Of a stretch of DNA of 13,981 nt, positions 1 to 6,225 are shown piece by piece. The stretch is from Chloroflexota bacterium (GTDB taxonomy: Bacteria > Chloroflexota > Anaerolineae > Anaerolineales > Villigracilaceae): contig JACPVB010000083.1 in assembly GCA_016191985.1 (NCBI GenBank), positions 1 to 13,981 on the forward strand. The letters run 5' to 3'. The position numbers and the translations under genes were made by a program. The stretch's first letter is position 1. Each line of letters starts with the position of its first letter. The notes under the pieces were generated by a model. That model was not told the DNA's origin. It worked only from the letters and a program-made list of their open reading frames with translations, and made no database searches.

Positions 1-1
1 A

Positions 2-646
2 GATGGTCACGCCGAGGAACTGCTCGGGGACGCAATCCGCAGCTCAGAGATTAAGAGAGAGGCGTTGTTCATCACATCCAAAGTCCACCCAAAGAACCTG
101 ATCCGCAATAAAGCGATTCAGGCCTGCGAAGACAGCCTGCGGCGGCTCAATACAGAGTACATTGATCTATACCTAATACACTGGCCCACAGCAAGCACGA
201 AACTTGATGACACCTTCCGCGATTTGAACAAGCTCGTTCGTGACGGCAAAGTAAAACACCTCGGCGTAAGCAACTTCGACTTGAAACTGCTCAAACAGTC
301 GCAATCCCTTTCTGAAACGCCCATCATTACGAATCAAGTTCCGTATAGTCTGTCGGATCGTTCGTACGTAAAAAACGGGGTGTTGGAATATTGTCAGCAA
401 AACGATATTTTATTTACCGCCTACTCCCCCATTGACGAAGGTAGATTGCGCTCGAACAAAACACTCGAGGCAATCGCCAGGGCGCACGGAGCGACAACTT
501 ATCAAATTGCATTGGCGTGGGTCATCTCCCAACCTCGTATCATCACCATTCCCATGTCTGCGAACCCGAAACACATTCGTGAAAATTTTGAAGCGGCGGA
601 GATTGAATTGAGCGTGGATGAAATTGATCAACTCACGAAGGGATGA
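2..646 (+). CDS. Aldo/keto reductase, 5'-truncated by the window edge
   Basis: NAD(P)H-dependent reductase of the aldo/keto reductase superfamily, a cytosolic TIM barrel; the substrate cannot be told. The reading frame is open from base 2, so the gene enters from outside; a TTG at 65 is not the real start, because the residues before it (DGHAEELLGDAIR) match the family's usual helix. Of the catalytic tetrad, the Lys (FITSK, residue 27 of this fragment) and the His (LIHWP, residue 60) are visible; the Asp and Tyr lie upstream of the window. The C-terminal IPMSANPKHIRENFEAAEI segment resembles the cofactor-phosphate-binding region (IPG/S...HIxEN). 214 residues remain of a usual 270-320. It ends 33 bases before clpS on the same strand, so they may be co-transcribed. 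Confidence 0.93.
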   Translation, partial: DGHAEELLGDAIRSSEIKREALFITSKVHPKNLIRNKAIQACEDSLRRLNTEYIDLYLIHWPTASTKLDDTFRDLNKLVRDGKVKHLGVSNFDLKLLKQSQSLSETPIITNQVPYSLSDRSYVKNGVLEYCQQNDILFTAYSPIDEGRLRSNKTLEAIARAHGATTYQIALAWVISQPRIITIPMSANPKHIRENFEAAEIELSVDEIDQLTKG

Positions 647-679
647 AAGAAGAAAAATTTCCCTCTTTTTGTTTAAAAA

Positions 680-985
680 ATGAAATTAACAATTGCACCT
701 GAAATCGAGATCATCGAAATCACTGAAACTGACCTTGAGCCGCTCTATCGCGTCATCATCCACAACGACGATGTGACGCCGATGGATTTTGTGGTGGAAG
801 TGCTCAAGCAGATTTTCTTCCTCGCCAACGACCGCGCCGCCGAGATCATGCTCACCGCGCACATCAAAGGCACGGCCTACGTGCAAACCCTGCCGCGCCT
901 GGAAGCGGAAAAACGAATCCAACGCGCACACCACGCCGCAGGCATGGAAGGCTATCCATTACATTTTTCGACGGAACGCGAGTGA
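680..985 (+). CDS. clpS: ATP-dependent Clp protease adaptor ClpS
   Basis: ClpS binds proteins with bulky hydrophobic N-terminal residues and hands them to the ClpA or ClpC unfoldase (N-degron pathway). The 101-residue protein has the full fold: a short variable N-terminal extension (about 1-20), then YRVIIHNDDVTPMDFVVEVL. The N-degron pocket residues are present: N29, D30, D31, T33 and M35, plus M57 and H61 in the IMLTAHIKG helix, matching the E. coli pocket. The tail GYPLHFSTE is also typical. No clpA or clpC gene is adjacent. No good Shine-Dalgarno sequence is visible in the AT-rich leader. Its stop TGA overlaps the next gene's GTG start (GTGA, 982-985), which implies translational coupling. 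Confidence 0.96.
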   Translation: MKLTIAPEIEIIEITETDLEPLYRVIIHNDDVTPMDFVVEVLKQIFFLANDRAAEIMLTAHIKGTAYVQTLPRLEAEKRIQRAHHAAGMEGYPLHFSTERE

Positions 986-1845
986 CCTCTCAACTCGAAA
1001 CACTAACCCAGATCAATCTCGATGATCTTGTCAGTTCGTTTGGCTGGCAGGATTCGCCCCTGCTCTCGCGCCTGCTGAAATTCATTTTTCAAAAGCCCGC
1101 AAAAACGTTCGCCGAGCATGTTGTGGATTATGAGCGCGTGACAGGCTTGCACGGAATCCATGAGGGCGGACGAAGGCTTTTGAATCGCTATGTCGCAGGC
1201 ATTCGCATCATCGGCGCGGACCGTGTGCCTGATTCAGCGTTTCTGGCATTATCCAACCACCCCGGCATGACCGACACCGTGGCGCTCTTCGCCGCGTTGA
1301 ACCGCCATGACTTGAAGATCATCGCGCTGGATCGTCCCTTCTTGACGGCGCTCCCCAACATCACAAAACAATTATTTTATGTGTACGATGATTCGGCCAA
1401 ACGAATGTCTCTCGTACGGCAGGTCAGTTCGTATTTGAAAAACGGCGGCGCGATTCTCACCTTCCCTGCCGGTCACATCGAACCTGACCCCGGCGTTTAC
1501 GAAGGCGCGGTTGAATCCCTGCAAGATTGGACAGACAGTGTGGGGGTCTTCGTCCGCATGGCTCCCAATGCGGCGATTCTGCCGGTGCTGGTGCGGAATG
1601 TGGTGGCGGTGAAATACGCGCATCATTGGTTGTTGAAATTAAAAAAGACGAAGGAAGAAAAAGAAAAACTCGCCACCGCCCTGCAACTGCTGGGCATGAT
1701 TATTTTTAATGAAAAATCTGTCACAGTAACTGTGCAAATCGGCAGGCCAATTTATTTAAAAGATTTGGGAACGAATGATACAAATGTCATTCATCAGGCC
1801 GTGCTGGCGGAGATGAAATTATTAATTGAAAATCCGCCCAAGTAG
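982..1845 (+). CDS. PlsC-like lysophospholipid/glycerolipid acyltransferase
   Basis: Membrane-associated acyltransferase of the PlsC/LPLAT superfamily, probably moving a fatty acyl chain to a glycerolipid or similar acceptor; the substrate is unknown. The catalytic HX4D motif is SNHPGMTD (H93, D98). The acceptor-binding motif, usually FPEG, is FPAGHIEPDPG at 161-171, with Ala in place of Glu. An ILPVLVRN segment (199-206) matches the late family block where a Pro follows hydrophobic residues. The 287 residues include a longer N-terminal region (about 1-75) than classical PlsC. The GTG start is chosen because it overlaps the clpS stop by 4 bases and the family block continues downstream of it. 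A charged Lys/Glu-rich stretch (219-230) may contact the membrane. Confidence 0.85.
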   Translation: MTSQLETLTQINLDDLVSSFGWQDSPLLSRLLKFIFQKPAKTFAEHVVDYERVTGLHGIHEGGRRLLNRYVAGIRIIGADRVPDSAFLALSNHPGMTDTVALFAALNRHDLKIIALDRPFLTALPNITKQLFYVYDDSAKRMSLVRQVSSYLKNGGAILTFPAGHIEPDPGVYEGAVESLQDWTDSVGVFVRMAPNAAILPVLVRNVVAVKYAHHWLLKLKKTKEEKEKLATALQLLGMIIFNEKSVTVTVQIGRPIYLKDLGTNDTNVIHQAVLAEMKLLIENPPK

Positions 1846-1870
1846 GGACACGGCGGCGCCGTGTCCCTAC
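1842..1870. repeat. Perfect palindrome between convergent genes
   Basis: The 13-base arm GTAGGGACACGGC (1842-1854) is followed by the 3-base loop GGC and the exact complement GCCGTGTCCCTAC (1858-1870). The left arm contains the TAG stop of the acyltransferase gene, and the palindrome fills nearly all of the 32-base gap before the convergent MFS gene. No T-run follows on either strand, so it is not a classical intrinsic terminator, although such a stem could still stop or protect both mRNA ends. It looks like a REP-type or mobile intergenic palindrome. Confidence 0.85.
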
Positions 1871-1877
1871 GAAAAAT

Positions 1878-3125
1878 TCAATCTGCTGGTGCACCGGCAA
1901 GCATGGGTTCGTCGCCGTTGTATTTCATTAAGTGGGGCCACTTCCAAATAATAAAGAAAGTTCCGAGGACACAGCCGATCCCGCCACTGATGACGGCAAA
2001 GGGCGCGCCGAACAATTGCGCCACTGAGCCCGCTTCAATTTCTCCAAGCTGTGGCCCGCCCTGAAAGAAAATCTGGTTGATGCTGGTCATCCGTCCGCGG
2101 ATGTGATCGGGGGTTTGCAACTGACGGATGGTGTTGCGGATGATGGTGCTGACTCCGTCCGCTGCGCCGGTGGTGGCAATCGCAAACCATGCAACGATGA
2201 ATGATTTTGTCAAACCGAAGATGACCGTTGCCAGGCCAAAGACAATGACCGCGCCCAGGAATAACGGGCCCTGACGGCGGAGTTCCTTCACCTGCGAAAT
2301 GACCAGAGCAACCAGCACGGCTCCCACTGCTGAAGCGGCGGATAAATATCCATACTCAACTACACCAACTTTCAAAACGTCCGATGCAATAATGGGCATT
2401 AATGTGCTTGCGGAAGCAAAAAAAGTCGCGACGAAATCCAGCATCATGGTTGAAAAAATAATGGGTTTGCCGAGGATGAACTTGACTCCCTCGCGGATGG
2501 ATTCCATGCTCACGCCCGCAGATTTCTCCGAGAACGATTGGGGAACTTTTCCAATCATAAACAAAGCCAGCAACACGGCGATGAATGAAAAGCTGTTGAA
2601 ATAATAAACGACGGCCTGTCCCGCAAACGCAATGACCACTCCGCTGAGGGCTGGGCCAAGCACCGAACCAACCTGGAAGGATGTGAAGGTCATGCTGAAG
2701 GCGTTGGGCAGATCTTTTTTGGGGAGCAGGTTGGGAACCAATGCCTGGCGTGAGGGACCATCAAACGCGACGGCAGTAGCCTGCAGGGCGGTGATGAAGT
2801 AAATGTGCCAGATTGTGACGTGCCCAAATTGGGTGAGCAGGCCCAGGGTCAGGGCAAGAAGCGCGGCGAAACTTTGAGTCACGAACATGACCTTGCGCCT
2901 GTCTATCGAATCGGCCAGTGCGCCGCCGATCAGGGAAAAAATAATCACCGGTAAAATACGCGCCACGCCAATACCACCGAGGGCGATGGGATTGTCGTTC
3001 AATTGATTGATATGCCAAAATAAGGCCCAGATCTGCATCTGGGTTCCTGTGATCGAAATGAGTTGTCCGAGCCAGAGGTAGAAAAATTTTTTGTGTTTGA
3101 GAGATGGTGGAATTTGCAGACCCAT
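1878..3125 (-). CDS. MFS transporter, EntS/DHA3-like exporter
   Basis: Proton-coupled exporter of the major facilitator superfamily, in the MFS_3/EntS-like (DHA3) group whose members export drugs or siderophores; the substrate here is unknown. The 415 residues contain about 12 hydrophobic helices. Motif A is clear in the loop between helices 2 and 3: GGALADSIDRRKV at 67-79. A second-half signature typical of this group is DGVSTIIRNTIRQ followed by TPDHIRGRMTSI (about 330-355). The ATG at 3125 has a well-placed Shine-Dalgarno sequence AAGGA (3132-3136 complement). Its C-terminus runs against the convergent acyltransferase gene. Palindromic repeats lie on both sides of the gene. It could be read through from nadE, 124 bases upstream on the same strand, or have its own promoter there. 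Confidence 0.92.
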   Translation of the reverse strand: MGLQIPPSLKHKKFFYLWLGQLISITGTQMQIWALFWHINQLNDNPIALGGIGVARILPVIIFSLIGGALADSIDRRKVMFVTQSFAALLALTLGLLTQFGHVTIWHIYFITALQATAVAFDGPSRQALVPNLLPKKDLPNAFSMTFTSFQVGSVLGPALSGVVIAFAGQAVVYYFNSFSFIAVLLALFMIGKVPQSFSEKSAGVSMESIREGVKFILGKPIIFSTMMLDFVATFFASASTLMPIIASDVLKVGVVEYGYLSAASAVGAVLVALVISQVKELRRQGPLFLGAVIVFGLATVIFGLTKSFIVAWFAIATTGAADGVSTIIRNTIRQLQTPDHIRGRMTSINQIFFQGGPQLGEIEAGSVAQLFGAPFAVISGGIGCVLGTFFIIWKWPHLMKYNGDEPMLAGAPAD

Positions 3126-3147
3126 TTATGTTCCTTACTAAGAGTAG

Positions 3148-3236
3148 GGTGCGTCGCACCAGACGGGTGGAATTTTCCTAACCATAAGCAGAATCGAATC
3201 GGGAGTTGATTCTAATTAAGTGAGGTGCGACGCACT
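3148..3236. repeat. Pair of inverted palindromic repeats upstream of the MFS gene
   Basis: GGTGCGTCGCACC (3148-3160) is a perfect 6-base-arm palindrome. Its near-identical inverted partner GGTGCGACGCACT (3224-3236) lies 63 bases away; the two agree at 12 of 13 positions when one is reversed. The pair occupies most of the nadE-MFS gap, which holds no gene. The left copy is preceded by GTAG, as is the GGGACACGG palindrome at the other end of the MFS gene. This arrangement resembles a small non-autonomous palindromic element or a REP doublet. Confidence 0.7.
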
Positions 3237-3249
3237 CGCGTAATGATTA

Positions 3250-4077
3250 TTACGTGCCCCAATCGCGGAGATATAAAAAGTCATAGCCGACGGTGCGATT
3301 GCTGACTTTTGCAATCGGCGGCTGCATCCGTTTGAATTGGTTGCGGCGGATACGCGCGGTGACGGCGTTTACGAACTTTTCATCGAAGCCCGCTTCCATT
3401 GCCTCTTGTGGACTGTAGCGCTGGTCTACCAGAAGGTAGAGGAGTTTGTCCACATTATCGTAGGTGAAGCCAAGTTCCTTTTCATCGGTCTGGCCTTCCC
3501 ACAAATCGGCGGAGGGAGCCTTGTCAATGATCGGCGCGGGGATGTCCATTGCACGCGAAAGCTGGCGCACCTGTGTTTTGTAAAGATCGCCAATCGGGTT
3601 GATCGCGCTGGCCGAGTCGCCGTACATCGTGCTATACCCAAGCAAAATTTCCGTCTTGTTGCTTGTGCCAACAGGCAATGCCTTGAAGACTTCCGATTGG
3701 TCATAGAGCACGATCATGCGCGCGCGCGCCATGATATTGCCTTTGCGGACTTTGGAGATATTTGGATCGCGTTCGATCAACGGATCGACCATTGCGGTAA
3801 TGTCAATCGTTTCACTCTTAACCTTGAACTGGTCGATCATCAATTGGGCATGTTCCAACGAATCGGGCGAGGACGTGCGATAGGGCAACCGTAATGCCAG
3901 TACATTTTCAGCGCCCAGGGCATCCACCGCCAGCGCACAGGATAGCGCCGAGTCGAGTCCGCCGGAGAGGTTGATGATGGCGCGAGTCATCCCCACGCGC
4001 GTAATCTCGGATTTGATAAAGCCCGTGAGGATGTCGCGCGCAAGGTCGGTGTTGATGGTGAGGTTTAGGTCAACCAC
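3250..4077 (-). CDS. nadE: NAD+ synthase, synthetase subunit only (NadE)
   Basis: Last step of NAD synthesis: adenylates nicotinic acid adenine dinucleotide with ATP and amidates it with ammonia. The ATP pyrophosphatase P-loop is SGGLDSA (38-44). Other family blocks are KGNIMARARM (112-121), VGTSNKTE (136-143), GDSASAINPIGDLYKTQV (153-170) and APSADLWEGQTDE (187-199). At 275 residues it is the short form without the glutaminase domain found in fused enzymes of about 540-680 residues. That domain is probably supplied by the gene directly upstream, whose end overlaps this start by 8 bases. The GTG start (4077) has an AGGAT-type Shine-Dalgarno sequence inside the upstream gene. Continuous similarity to the family begins within the first 20 residues. 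Confidence 0.95.
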   Translation of the reverse strand: MVDLNLTINTDLARDILTGFIKSEITRVGMTRAIINLSGGLDSALSCALAVDALGAENVLALRLPYRTSSPDSLEHAQLMIDQFKVKSETIDITAMVDPLIERDPNISKVRKGNIMARARMIVLYDQSEVFKALPVGTSNKTEILLGYSTMYGDSASAINPIGDLYKTQVRQLSRAMDIPAPIIDKAPSADLWEGQTDEKELGFTYDNVDKLLYLLVDQRYSPQEAMEAGFDEKFVNAVTARIRRNQFKRMQPPIAKVSNRTVGYDFLYLRDWGT

Positions 4078-4921
4078 GAGATAGTATCCTGTCCAATTCG
4101 TTTCTTATGAGAGCAGTCCGTTCGTCACGCAGCAAGGGCAAGCGCGCGCGCGTGCGGCGCAGTTGATTCAAGTCCAGTTGGGTGTAGGTGATGGCTTCTT
4201 CGTTGTAGGGACCGTGAGCCAGTTCTTCGCCGTTCGGGTCGAAGGCGGTGGCCCCGCCCCAAAAGTGGAGCCCGTCCTCGTAGCCGACGCGGTTGGCGTG
4301 CACTACAAAAGATGTGAACATGCTGGCATAGGCTTTCGTCACACGCTCCACCCAGCGTGCGGATTCAAGTTTCTCCTTGTCGTTCAGTCCGCGCCCGGGC
4401 GAGGCGGAGGAGAAAAGCATAATGTCTGCGCCATCCAGCCAGAGCAGGTACGGGGGCGAGGCGTGCCAGAAGTCTTCGCAAATGAGCATCCCCACACGCC
4501 CAAAGCGCGTGTCAAATGCGCGGACTGCATCTCCCCAGGCGAAGAAACGGCCTTCGTCGAAAAGCCCATAAGTTGGCAGATAAACTTTATGATGAACGTG
4601 GATAACCTTTCCACCCGAAAGATAAGCAGAGGCAATGTAAAAGCGGTGACGAGAGTCTTCGTCCACGAAGCCAACTACCAGATCCAGATCGTGAGACGCT
4701 TTGAGGAGATGTTTGAAGATGGGGTCATCCTCCGTTGGCTGATGCGCGGCGGAGGCGACCAAATCCTGTAAAACATATCCAGTAAGGGAAAGCTCGGGAA
4801 ATATCAGTAAATCGGCTTTTTCAGATTTTGCCTGTTTGATGTACTCGAGGTGTTTGGCGAGATTCGCTTCCACATCGCCAAGTTTGGTGCTAATCTGTGC
4901 AAGGGCGAGGTTTAGTTTCAT
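4070..4921 (-). CDS. Nitrilase-family amidohydrolase, probable glutaminase partner of NadE
   Basis: Carbon-nitrogen hydrolase with the complete Glu-Lys-Cys triad: E43 (FPELSLTGY), K112 (HHKVYLPTYG) and C148 (LICEDFWH). The motifs YLPTYGLFDE and ICEDFWH resemble those of the glutaminase domain of fused glutamine-dependent NAD synthetases. With nadE overlapping its 3' end by 8 bases, the likely role is to release ammonia from glutamine for NadE. The alternative is an independent amidase that is merely co-transcribed. The 283 residues match a single nitrilase domain, with no membrane segment. The ATG at 4921 has only a weak Shine-Dalgarno sequence; a TAAGAT box lies 7 bases upstream, so initiation on a very short leader is possible. 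A terminator of the upstream gene precedes it. Confidence 0.88.
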   Translation of the reverse strand: MKLNLALAQISTKLGDVEANLAKHLEYIKQAKSEKADLLIFPELSLTGYVLQDLVASAAHQPTEDDPIFKHLLKASHDLDLVVGFVDEDSRHRFYIASAYLSGGKVIHVHHKVYLPTYGLFDEGRFFAWGDAVRAFDTRFGRVGMLICEDFWHASPPYLLWLDGADIMLFSSASPGRGLNDKEKLESARWVERVTKAYASMFTSFVVHANRVGYEDGLHFWGGATAFDPNGEELAHGPYNEEAITYTQLDLNQLRRTRARLPLLRDERTALIRNELDRILSRG

Positions 4922-4939
4922 TGAGCGAATCTTACCACT

Positions 4940-4978
4940 AAAAATTTAGCCCCAAAGGTTTTGGAAGTCTTTGGGGCT
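4940..4978 (-). terminator. Intrinsic terminator of the PGDYG-like gene
   Basis: On the minus strand AGCCCCAAAG pairs with CTTTGGGGCT (4978-4969 with 4957-4948) over an 11-base loop, followed by TAAATTTTTAG. It begins 6 bases after the stop of the gene ending at 4985 and separates it from the nitrilase/nadE operon. The stem-loop shares the 13-base core AAAGGTTTTGGAA with the terminator at 10059-10096. Confidence 0.85.
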
Positions 4979-4984
4979 TATGCA

Positions 4985-5515
4985 TTATTTACTAGTAAAC
5001 CGGTTCCTAAAGCCCTTATCCATGCTCCACCAAGGGACTCCTTTTTCAGATCCCTTCGCACCCAATATCAGCCATGCACCCGCAGGAACTTCAAAAGGCG
5101 TATCCTGTTCGGGGTTTTGGATCATCTGTGGTTGTTCGAGTTTCCTTGCCCAGACACCTCCAACATTGTAGTAAGGCTTGCATCCCACCGAAAGCAAATG
5201 CCTTTCAGCCCATGTCGGCTTCCAGGTTGTCTCATCCCACGGGAGATAGGTATCTTCAAAATGATCGAGGGCGACAGGCCAGTGATGGTAGTCGTACAAA
5301 TTTCCCTTCCTCCACCAACCCGCAGAAAAACAGATCATGTACCCAGCCGTCGCTACGAGAATATCATTCCCATATTTCATCTTGAGAGGCGCCTCCTCCG
5401 GCGGGAGTTCGCGCGCCAGCACAACATATTTGATGCGCTGAAAATATTTGAAGCCAGTCTCGATCAATTCCTGTTCGGACCAATCTTTTTGCCGAAGGAC
5501 ATCATTGGTTTCCAT
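4985..5515 (-). CDS. PGDYG-like soluble protein with two related halves
   Basis: Function unknown. Start chosen at the ATG at 5515, 11 codons into a longer frame open from ATG 5545, because GGGAG sits 5 bases before it and the longer form would begin inside a hairpin. The 176-residue product is Trp- and Tyr-rich, with no signal peptide or membrane helix. Residues 31-90 (VVLARELPPE ... TAGYMICFSA ... HHWPVALDHFEDTY) resemble PGDYG-type domains, small folds with an AGD-x-hydrophobic strand, a WPV motif and a FxxxY end. Residues 120-173 repeat the pattern in weaker form (GVWARKLEQP ... VPAGAWLILGA ... WWSMDKGFRNRF). The assignment rests on motif resemblance only. It is the last gene before a strong terminator and follows a membrane protein gene. 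Confidence 0.7.
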   Translation of the reverse strand: METNDVLRQKDWSEQELIETGFKYFQRIKYVVLARELPPEEAPLKMKYGNDILVATAGYMICFSAGWWRKGNLYDYHHWPVALDHFEDTYLPWDETTWKPTWAERHLLSVGCKPYYNVGGVWARKLEQPQMIQNPEQDTPFEVPAGAWLILGAKGSEKGVPWWSMDKGFRNRFTSK

Positions 5516-5534
5516 AAGCACTCCCAACAAGATA

Positions 5535-5559
5535 ACCATCACCATATGTCAGTGATGGT
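5535..5559 (-). other. Hairpin upstream of the PGDYG-like gene
   Basis: ACCATCAC (5535-5542) and GTGATGGT (5552-5559) form perfect 8-base arms around a 9-base loop in the gap between the membrane protein gene and the PGDYG-like gene. No T-run follows, so it is not a terminator. It would hide the upstream ATG at 5545, and could act as an mRNA processing or stability element. Confidence 0.4.
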
Positions 5560-5577
5560 CACCTTGTGCCACCTCTG

Positions 5578-6159
5578 CTAACGTTGTTCGGCCTTGCCGA
5601 ACAGTCCCTGCTTGTCAAAGTACGGCTTGAGAATCAGGTAGCCTCCCAACACGATCAGGAAGACTGCACCATCAATACCCTTCATACCGCCAAGTTCGAG
5701 CACACCACCGATGACCGCGAGAATGCCGAGGAAAGTGGTAAACCCACTCATTCGGATTTTGTTCAAGTAACGGGCCACGTTTAACCCCAGCATAATCAGG
5801 CCGACGCCAATGGACCACCAGCCACCTTTAACAATGGTATCTGGCACAAACATAAATCCGCCGAGCATGATGAGGAAGCAACCCCAGGCAGCAGTTTCCA
5901 TATTCTTGTTCAGGGCGGCTTTTTCAGGATCAATATTCGTTTGAATTTTTGTTTCTTCTTTCATTTTTTCTTCTCCTTGATTTGAACTTGAGAGCAGGAT
6001 CACGCCGAGGATTGCCAGCACAACCGGGGGAACCCAGGGCATGTTTTTATCTCCGATTTGGAACATCAGGTTTTCAGGCGGCAGGGTCAGATTTGCCACA
6101 GCCAGCGCGGACGCGATGACCAGACAGATGACGCCCCAGATGAGATTTGATTTCTTCAT
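5578..6159 (-). CDS. Multi-pass membrane protein, DUF5668/LiaF-TM-like
   Basis: Unknown function, inner-membrane. The 193-residue protein has about six hydrophobic segments (residues 5-24, 43-56, 92-106, 114-128, 140-156, 164-177). Several have the Gly-spaced pattern seen in DUF5668 and LiaI/LiaF transmembrane proteins, e.g. IGVGLIMLGLNVAR and VFLIVLGGYLIL. A polar Lys/Glu-rich linker (58-91) divides a two-helix N-terminal part from a four-helix C-terminal part. The start at 6159 has AAGGA 9 bases upstream; the frame is open for another 20 codons to 6219, but that extension contains a hairpin. A second ATG at 5964 inside the linker has a better Shine-Dalgarno sequence (AAGGAG, 8-base spacing), so a 128-residue product is possible. 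It follows the Lnt-like gene on the same strand. Confidence 0.8.
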   Translation of the reverse strand: MKKSNLIWGVICLVIASALAVANLTLPPENLMFQIGDKNMPWVPPVVLAILGVILLSSSNQGEEKMKEETKIQTNIDPEKAALNKNMETAAWGCFLIMLGGFMFVPDTIVKGGWWSIGVGLIMLGLNVARYLNKIRMSGFTTFLGILAVIGGVLELGGMKGIDGAVFLIVLGGYLILKPYFDKQGLFGKAEQR

Positions 6160-6182
6160 TTTTTCTTTTCCTTTATCGAGAA

Positions 6183-6215
6183 ACCAGGCAGGTTCTGAAA
6201 TACTACCTGTCTGGT
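6183..6215 (-). terminator. Possible attenuator between the Lnt-like and membrane protein genes
   Basis: ACCAGACAGGT (6215-6205, minus strand) pairs with ACCTGCCTGGT (6193-6183) with one mismatch and an 11-base loop, then TTTCTCG. The T-run is short, so it may be a partial terminator or an mRNA processing site. It lies just upstream of the chosen start at 6159. Confidence 0.45.
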
Positions 6216-6225
6216 GCATATGAGG

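Noticed and set aside
1842..1870. Bidirectional intrinsic terminator
   Set aside because: The stem is strong, but no T-run follows on either strand, so it is listed as a palindromic repeat instead.
3337..3894. Plus-strand frame of 185 residues opposite nadE
   Set aside because: It is the shadow of a fully conserved NadE frame.
4961..5581. Plus-strand frame of 206 residues opposite the PGDYG-like gene
   Set aside because: Composition is shadow-like and basic, with no family motif, while the minus frame has a Shine-Dalgarno sequence, domain-like motifs and a correctly oriented terminator.
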